DNA of 64,000 nucleotides. Origin: Microbacterium ginsengisoli (GTDB lineage: Bacteria; Actinomycetota; Actinomycetes; Actinomycetales; Microbacteriaceae). A program made the translations under genes and the position numbers. The stretch's first letter is position 1; each line of letters starts with the position of its first letter. The stretch lies in assembly GCF_000956535.1 (NCBI RefSeq), contig NZ_JYIY01000079.1, forward strand, positions 62,001-126,000, in the 5' to 3' direction. Positions 59,275-64,000 of this stretch are shown here, in pieces. Under the pieces are notes generated by a model, which was not told the origin of the DNA, searched no databases, and was given only the letters and a program-made list of their open reading frames with translations.

Positions 59275-61425
59275 TCAGTTCTTGCCGAGGGCCGCGCGCG
59301 TGTCGTCGTCGAGCCGCCGCTCGATCGCATCCCGCAGACCAGGGTGCGCCGTCAGCTGCGGATCGTCCGCCAGCAGTACGGATGCCTCGTCCCGCGCCTC
59401 CGCGATCAGATCGGCGTCGGCGACGACCCGCAGCAGGCGCAGCGAGCTGCGCGCGCCGGACTGCGCTGCGCCGAGCACATCTCCCTCGCCCCGCAGCTCG
59501 AGGTCGACCTCGGCGAGGGCGAACCCGTCGAGGGTGGCGGCCACCGCCTCCACCCGCTCGCGCGCCGGGCTGCCGACAGCCGCCTCCGTGACGAGGAGGC
59601 ACAGACCCGGCACCGAACCGCGACCGACCCGGCCTCGCAGCTGGTGCAGCTGCGACACGCCGAAACGGTCGGCATCGAGCACGATCATCGTCGACGCGTT
59701 CGGCACGTCGACCCCGACCTCGATCACCGTCGTCGCGATGAGCAGGTCGACCTCGCCCGCGGCGACGCGGCGCATGACGGCATCCTTCTCGTCGCTCGGC
59801 ATGCGCCCGTGCAAGATCTCGATGCGCACCTGAGCGAATCGCGGGAGCTGCGACAGGAGGGTCGCCACCTGGGCGACTCCCCAGGTCGGTCGCGAGGCTG
59901 CGGCATCCGTCGCCGACGGCGCGTCGCCCGGTTCGTCGACGTCCACGTCGATCGCGGCACACACGACGAACACCTGGCGGCCGGCCGCGACCTCCTCGGC
60001 AGCGCGATCCCACACCCGGCCGAACCAGCTCGGCTTCTCGGCGAGCGGCGCGACGAAGCTCTCGATGCCGGCGCGGCCGGGAGGCAGGGTGCGGATCGTT
60101 GAGACGTCGAGGTCTCCGAAGACCGTCATCGCGACGGTGCGCGGGATCGGGGTGGCGGTGAGCACGAGCACGTGCGGGGCGGTGCCCTTCGCGCGCAGGG
60201 CGTCGCGCTGCTCGACCCCGAACCGGTGCTGCTCGTCGACGACGACGAGGGCGAGGTCGGCGAACGTCGTCGTGGCGCTCAACAGGGCGTGCGTGCCCAC
60301 GACGATGAGCGACTGACCGGATGCCACCCGCAGCGCCGCCCGGCGACGGTCGGCCGCCGGCATCTGACCGGTCAGCAGCGTCGGGATGAGCTTCGCGGAC
60401 AGGTCGGGTCCGAGCATCGCGGCGATCGATCGCAGATGCTGGGCGGCGAGCACCTCGGTCGGCGCGATGAGCGCCGCCTGCCCGCCAGACTCGGCGACCT
60501 GCAGCATCGCGCGCAGCGCGACGAGGGTCTTCCCGGACCCGACCTCGCCCTGCACGAGCCGGTTCATCGGACGCTCGGCGACGAGGTCTGCGGCGATCTG
60601 CTCTCCGACCGAGGCCTGATCGTCGGTGAGCGCAAAGGTGAGCCGGGCGTCGAAGGATTCCCGCAGCTCGCCGGCGGGGCGTGGTCGTGCGTGCAACGCC
60701 GCCACCGCCGCTCGTTGCTGAAGGAGCCCCGCTTGGAGCACGAGGGCCTCTTGCATCCGCAGCGTCTGCTGCGCGGGGGCGACATCGTCGATCACCGACG
60801 GCCGATGGATGTGCTCGAGCGCCGTGCGAGCGGGGAGCAGGGCGTGACGGCGCCGCAGGTCGTCGGGGAGCGGGTCGTCGACCTCACCGAGACCGTCGAG
60901 CGCCCCTTCGACGGCCTTGGCGATCGTCCACGTCGCCACGGCGGCCGTCGCCGGGTACACCGGGATCGGACGGCTCGCCAGCGCCTGCGCGGTCTGGGCC
61001 GCGGTCTCCAGATCGTCGAAGAGCTGGTAGTCGGGGTGCGCGAACTGCTTGCCGCCGCGGAACTCCCCCACCTTGCCCGAGAACATCCCCCGCCGGCCAC
61101 GTCGCAGCTCACCCATCCGCCAGGACTGATTGAAGAACGTGAGGGAGAGCTGTCCCTCGCCATCGGAGATCACGACCTCGAGCAGCGAGCCGCGTCGGTT
61201 GTGCATCCGCCTCTCGGAGACCGAAACGATCTCCGCGACGATCGACACCTGCTCACCGACCGTCAACGAGGCGATGGGCGTCAGTTCGCCCCGCAGCGCG
61301 TAGCGCCGCGGGTAATGCGCCAGCAGATCACCGACGCGGGCCATGCCGAAGGCCTTCGTCAGCGCCTTCGCGACCTTGTCATCGAGCACATCGCCGAGCG
61401 GCGAATCGAGACGCAGCGGCGGCAT
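59275..61425 (-). CDS. recG: ATP-dependent DNA helicase RecG
   Basis: Branch-migrating helicase (716 aa) that rescues stalled forks. It has the N-terminal wedge/OB region (about 55-150, VGEQVSIVAEIVSVSERR), Walker A QGEVGSGKTLVALRAM (about 295), motif II VVVDEQHRFG (about 395), motif III TATPIPRTVAMT and motif VI QLRGRVGRGSVPGLC (about 590). The ATG start has a TAGACT box at the standard six-base distance. It is divergent from rsmD. Confidence 0.96.
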   Translation of the reverse strand: MPPLRLDSPLGDVLDDKVAKALTKAFGMARVGDLLAHYPRRYALRGELTPIASLTVGEQVSIVAEIVSVSERRMHNRRGSLLEVVISDGEGQLSLTFFNQSWRMGELRRGRRGMFSGKVGEFRGGKQFAHPDYQLFDDLETAAQTAQALASRPIPVYPATAAVATWTIAKAVEGALDGLGEVDDPLPDDLRRRHALLPARTALEHIHRPSVIDDVAPAQQTLRMQEALVLQAGLLQQRAAVAALHARPRPAGELRESFDARLTFALTDDQASVGEQIAADLVAERPMNRLVQGEVGSGKTLVALRAMLQVAESGGQAALIAPTEVLAAQHLRSIAAMLGPDLSAKLIPTLLTGQMPAADRRRAALRVASGQSLIVVGTHALLSATTTFADLALVVVDEQHRFGVEQRDALRAKGTAPHVLVLTATPIPRTVAMTVFGDLDVSTIRTLPPGRAGIESFVAPLAEKPSWFGRVWDRAAEEVAAGRQVFVVCAAIDVDVDEPGDAPSATDAAASRPTWGVAQVATLLSQLPRFAQVRIEILHGRMPSDEKDAVMRRVAAGEVDLLIATTVIEVGVDVPNASTMIVLDADRFGVSQLHQLRGRVGRGSVPGLCLLVTEAAVGSPARERVEAVAATLDGFALAEVDLELRGEGDVLGAAQSGARSSLRLLRVVADADLIAEARDEASVLLADDPQLTAHPGLRDAIERRLDDDTRAALGKN

Positions 61426-61431
61426 GCTGCG

Positions 61432-61437
61432 AGTCTA
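61432..61437 (-). promoter_or_regulatory. -10 box of leaderless recG promoter
   Basis: TAGACT on the minus strand, six bases before the recG ATG at 61425. Confidence 0.65.
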
Positions 61438-61463
61438 GGGCGGGCCGCCGACAGGCCCGTCGC

Positions 61464-61469
61464 TATCGT
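61464..61469 (+). promoter_or_regulatory. -10 box of leaderless rsmD promoter
   Basis: TATCGT with six bases to the rsmD GTG at 61476. It faces the recG box across 26 bp. Confidence 0.6.
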
Positions 61470-61475
61470 GGGACG

Positions 61476-62057
61476 GTGACCCGGATCATCGCGGGAGCGG
61501 CCGGCTCCCTCACCCTCGAGGTGCCCGACGCCGGCACGCGGCCGACGAGCGACCGTGTGCGCGAATCGCTGTTCGGCGCGCTGGAGTCGGCCGACGCCCT
61601 GCGTGGCGCGCGCGTGCTCGACCTCTACGCAGGCTCCGGTGCGCTCGGCCTCGAAGCGATCAGTCGCGGTGCCGACCGCGCCGATCTCGTCGAGAAGGCG
61701 CCGCGGGCCGCTGTGGTCGCCGAGCGCAACGCCGCGCGGGTACGCCGAGCCGTGCCCGCCGCGACCGTGCGCGTGCACCGCGCTGCCGTCGAGGCGTTCC
61801 TGCGCGGGTTCTCGGACGACATCGACCTCGCCCTGATCGACCCGCCCTACGCGGTCGACGAGCAGGAGATCACCCGGGTGCTGACGCTGCTGGTCCCGCA
61901 CCTCGCGACGCACGCCGTCGTCGTCGTCGAGCGGGACGCCCGCTCCCCCGAGCCCCTCCTGCCGCCGGGCCTGCGCGTGTTCCGCGATCGGCGCTACGGC
62001 GACACGACCCTGTGGTGGATCGAACCCGACGACGGCGACGAGACAGGCACCGCCTAG
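61476..62057 (+). CDS. rsmD: 16S rRNA (guanine(966)-N2)-methyltransferase
   Basis: SAM-dependent methyltransferase (193 aa) acting on G966 in the 30S. The start TRIIAGAAGSLTLEVPD, the segment RPTSDRVRESLFGALE, the SAM motif VLDLYAGSGALGLEA (about 48) and the catalytic DPPY (about 129) are present. Its 3' end overlaps thiL's 3' end by 4 bp: the CTAG palindrome supplies both TAG stops. Confidence 0.94.
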   Translation: MTRIIAGAAGSLTLEVPDAGTRPTSDRVRESLFGALESADALRGARVLDLYAGSGALGLEAISRGADRADLVEKAPRAAVVAERNAARVRRAVPAATVRVHRAAVEAFLRGFSDDIDLALIDPPYAVDEQEITRVLTLLVPHLATHAVVVVERDARSPEPLLPPGLRVFRDRRYGDTTLWWIEPDDGDETGTA

Positions 62058-63046
62058 CCCCGCGCGGAATCCCAGTCGCGGTAGGGATCCCAGCCGGGAG
62101 GCCGGGTGACGGGCTCGCCGTCGAGCCGAAGGGCGATATCACCGGCCGGTCGCACGACTCCGATGGGACGGAACGGAGCCGGCACCGCAGCGCCCGCGGG
62201 ATACGTCGCCAGCAGCGCGTGGTCCTCGCCGCCGCCGAGCGCGCGCTCTCTGTCCGGGCCGAGGGCCGCGGCATCCAGATCGATCGTGACGCCGGATGCG
62301 CGGGCCAGTCGCGATGCATCGAGGGCGAGCCCGTCGGAGACGTCCATCATCGCCGTTGCTCCGGCGCGCGCGGCGATCACCCCCGCCCCGATGGGCGGCG
62401 AGGGGCGCAGCTGCGCGACGACGAGCTCGTGATCCTCGGGCGAGAGGCGCGCGCCCATCACCGGAACCGGCTGCCCGGCGTCGTCACGGAACCGGGTGAA
62501 CAGGATGTCGAGCCCCGCCGCCGCACGGCCGAGCTCCCCGGCGATCGCCACGACGTCGCCGACCCTCGCCCCGGCACGGGTCACCGGCTTCGTCACCGGT
62601 ATGCCGAGAGCGGTCACCGCCACGGTCAGCGTGTCGGAGACGGTCAGATCCCCGCCCTCCACCGAGCAGTCGGGCGCCAGCGCATCACACGCCGCACGCA
62701 ACCCCCGGGCCACGTCGGTCACGAACGACAGGCGAGTGTGGTCGGGCATCGCGAGCGCCACGAGCAGGGCCGTCGGGGTCGCTCCCATCGCCGCGACATC
62801 CGCGAGATTGACGGCCGCCGCCTTCCAGCCCAGGTCGAACCCGCTCGTCCATGCGAGCCGGAAGTCGGGTCCGTGCACCAGCGTGTCGACAGTGGCGACC
62901 ATCCGACCCGAGGGAGCCGCGATCACGGCGGCATCGTCGCCGGGGCCGACCTCCGCGCGCGACGCGCCCACCTCCGCGAGGATCGCTGCGAGCACCTCGC
63001 CCTCCGACAGGGCGGCGACCGTCGGATCGGCGTCGTGCTGCGGCAT
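62054..63046 (-). CDS. thiL: Thiamine-monophosphate kinase
   Basis: Phosphorylates thiamine monophosphate to the active cofactor thiamine diphosphate (330 aa). Typical ThiL segments: VGPGDDAAVIAAPSGRM (metal Asp pair, about 36-52), MGATPTALLVALAMPDH, the second acidic cluster GGDLTVSDTL, and MMDVSDGLALDASRLA. The ATG is six bases from TAGCGT. It is divergent from the DUF3515 lipoprotein gene. Confidence 0.94.
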   Translation of the reverse strand: MPQHDADPTVAALSEGEVLAAILAEVGASRAEVGPGDDAAVIAAPSGRMVATVDTLVHGPDFRLAWTSGFDLGWKAAAVNLADVAAMGATPTALLVALAMPDHTRLSFVTDVARGLRAACDALAPDCSVEGGDLTVSDTLTVAVTALGIPVTKPVTRAGARVGDVVAIAGELGRAAAGLDILFTRFRDDAGQPVPVMGARLSPEDHELVVAQLRPSPPIGAGVIAARAGATAMMDVSDGLALDASRLARASGVTIDLDAAALGPDRERALGGGEDHALLATYPAGAAVPAPFRPIGVVRPAGDIALRLDGEPVTRPPGWDPYRDWDSARG

Positions 63047-63052
63047 CCCCCC

Positions 63053-63058
63053 ACGCTA
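63053..63058 (-). promoter_or_regulatory. -10 box of leaderless thiL promoter
   Basis: TAGCGT on the minus strand, a gap of six identical bases, then the ATG at 63046. Confidence 0.65.
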
Positions 63059-63085
63059 CTCGGCGGCGGGACAGGTGCGAGTCGC

Positions 63086-63091
63086 TAGCCT
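63086..63091 (+). promoter_or_regulatory. -10 box of leaderless DUF3515 lipoprotein promoter
   Basis: TAGCCT with six bases to the ATG at 63098. Confidence 0.65.
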
Positions 63092-63097
63092 GGACGG

Positions 63098-63592
63098 ATG
63101 AGTCGGATGTCGCGCGCCCTCCTCGCCGCGACGGCGGCCGGATGCCTCGTGCTCACCGGCTGCGCCAGCACCGTCGCGCTGCAGCCCGCTCCGAACTCCG
63201 GCGCGTCAGCCTGCGCCGACATCTCGGTGCGTCTGCCGTCCGACCTCGTCGGCAAGGAGCGCCGGTGGACCACCGCGCAGGCCACCGCAGCATGGGGGGA
63301 CCCCGCCGCTGTGCTCTTCACGTGCGGTGTGACCCCGCCCGGCGCGACAACGATGCCCTGCCGCACGGTCGACGGCGTCGACTGGCTCGTCGATGACACC
63401 GACGCACCGCGCACACTCGTCACGACCTTCGGGCGGGTGCCCGCGGTGCAGCTCTACATCGACACCGACCCCACGGGCGGAGTGTCGAGCATCGACGCCC
63501 TCACTGCGCTCGGCCCGCTCATCTCGGCGTACACGACGGTGACATCCGAGTGCACCGCTCACGGCGGAGCGACCGCGGCGCCGACCCCCTGA
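63098..63592 (+). CDS. DUF3515 family lipoprotein
   Basis: Secreted lipoprotein of 164 aa. The signal peptide ends in a lipobox, LVLTGC with Cys22. The mature part has CADISVRLPSDLVGKERR and WGDPAAVLFTCGV, which fit DUF3515, a family conserved beside ddl and thiL in actinobacteria, as here. Cysteines at about 38, 76, 87 and 154 could form disulfides outside the membrane. Function is unknown. It is convergent with ddl (3-bp gap). Confidence 0.85.
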   Translation: MSRMSRALLAATAAGCLVLTGCASTVALQPAPNSGASACADISVRLPSDLVGKERRWTTAQATAAWGDPAAVLFTCGVTPPGATTMPCRTVDGVDWLVDDTDAPRTLVTTFGRVPAVQLYIDTDPTGGVSSIDALTALGPLISAYTTVTSECTAHGGATAAPTP

Positions 63593-63595
63593 GAC

Positions 63596-64000
63596 TCAGG
63601 CGCGGACGACCCGCTCCAGAGCGGTGTCGACGAGCTCCGAGATCAGGTCCGCGTAGCTCAGGCCCGACGCGATCCAGCACTTCGGGAACATCGAGATCGG
63701 TGTGAATCCGGGCATCGTGTTGAGCTCGTTGACCACCGGGCCATGGTCGGTCAAGAAGAAGTCGACCCGGGCGAGACCACGCCCGTCGACCGCGGCGAAC
63801 GCGCGCAGCGCCATCTCCTGGAGCGAGGACACCTCCTCGGCCGTGAGATCAGCCGGGCAGACCACGTCGACGCCGTCGCCGCCGAGATACTTCCCCTCGA
63901 AGTCGTAGAACTCGCGGTCGCGCAGCACGATCTCCCCGACGAGCGACGCGCGAGGGGCGACATCCGCTCGCCCTTCGAGCACCCCCACCTCGACCTCGCG
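63596..64000 (-). CDS. ddl: D-alanine--D-alanine ligase, C-terminal part (5' end outside the window)
   Basis: Joins two D-Ala for peptidoglycan precursors. The last 134 residues are in the window: REVEVGVLEG (ATP-grasp), the middle EFYDFEGKYLGGDG, GLARVDFFLTDHGPVVNELN with the metal-binding Asp and Glu/Asn, and TMPGFTPISMFPKCW. The frame continues past base 64000 without a start, so the N-terminal roughly 60 percent is missing here. Confidence 0.96.
   Translation of the reverse strand, partial: REVEVGVLEGRADVAPRASLVGEIVLRDREFYDFEGKYLGGDGVDVVCPADLTAEEVSSLQEMALRAFAAVDGRGLARVDFFLTDHGPVVNELNTMPGFTPISMFPKCWIASGLSYADLISELVDTALERVVRA

Overview
The window is chromosomal DNA from a high-GC Gram-positive actinobacterium. 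Gene content and order point to the Microbacteriaceae, most likely Microbacterium or a close relative; this is inference from synteny and codon usage, not a database match. Supporting points are the strong G/C bias at third codon positions, the GlgE glycogen genes, GatCA, the rpsB-tsf-pyrH-frr-cdsA and rplS-lepB-rnhB-yraN-comM-dprA clusters, and many leaderless starts (an actinobacterial -10 box, TAnnnT, six bases before an ATG or GTG).

Layout. 1-8.3 kb: gatA (cut by the window edge), gatC, an acyl-CoA ligase, NAD-dependent DNA ligase, mnmA and a cysteine desulfurase (tRNA 2-thiolation). 8.4-14.7 kb: glycogen genes glgX-glgE-glgB. 14.8-20.5 kb: a YbbN-type thioredoxin/TPR protein, a large membrane protein of unknown function, an AI-2E family permease, a hydrolase, a small zinc protein and a lysozyme-like secreted protein. 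20.6-25.4 kb: divIVA-like, cdsA, frr, pyrH, tsf, rpsB. 25.7-28.0 kb: an M23 peptidase, xerC and the 3' part of dprA.

28.0-35.8 kb is the most interesting region. A mobile element of about 7.8 kb has split dprA. The two dprA halves lie at 27266-28019 and 35835-36302, and a 7-bp sequence (aagcgcg) is present once at each junction. Joining the chromosome through one copy restores an uninterrupted DprA reading frame. The element carries an overlapping three-gene recombination module: a complete tyrosine recombinase, a small helix-turn-helix protein, and an 849-aa protein with about ten paired CxxC zinc knuckles and a tyrosine-recombinase-like C-terminus without visible catalytic residues. It also carries a pseudogene with two lesions, an unknown protein overlapped by a 56-aa zinc-ribbon protein, and a lower-GC copper module (SHOCT membrane protein plus Tat-exported multicopper oxidase) closed by a factor-independent terminator.

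35.8-44.2 kb resumes the conserved backbone: comM, yraN, DUF2469, rnhB, lepB, rplS, a membrane protein, map, trmD, rimM, a KH protein and rpsP. 44.4-64 kb: a YbdK-type ligase, ffh, a TetR regulator with a clear palindrome in front of lipB-lipA, a DUF2004-like protein, ftsY, smc, a promoter-driven run of tiny ORFs ahead of a tandem GNAT protein, fpg-rnc-rpmF-yceD, coaD, recG, rsmD, thiL, a DUF3515 lipoprotein and ddl (cut by the window edge). I saw no rRNA, tRNA, CRISPR array or replication origin.
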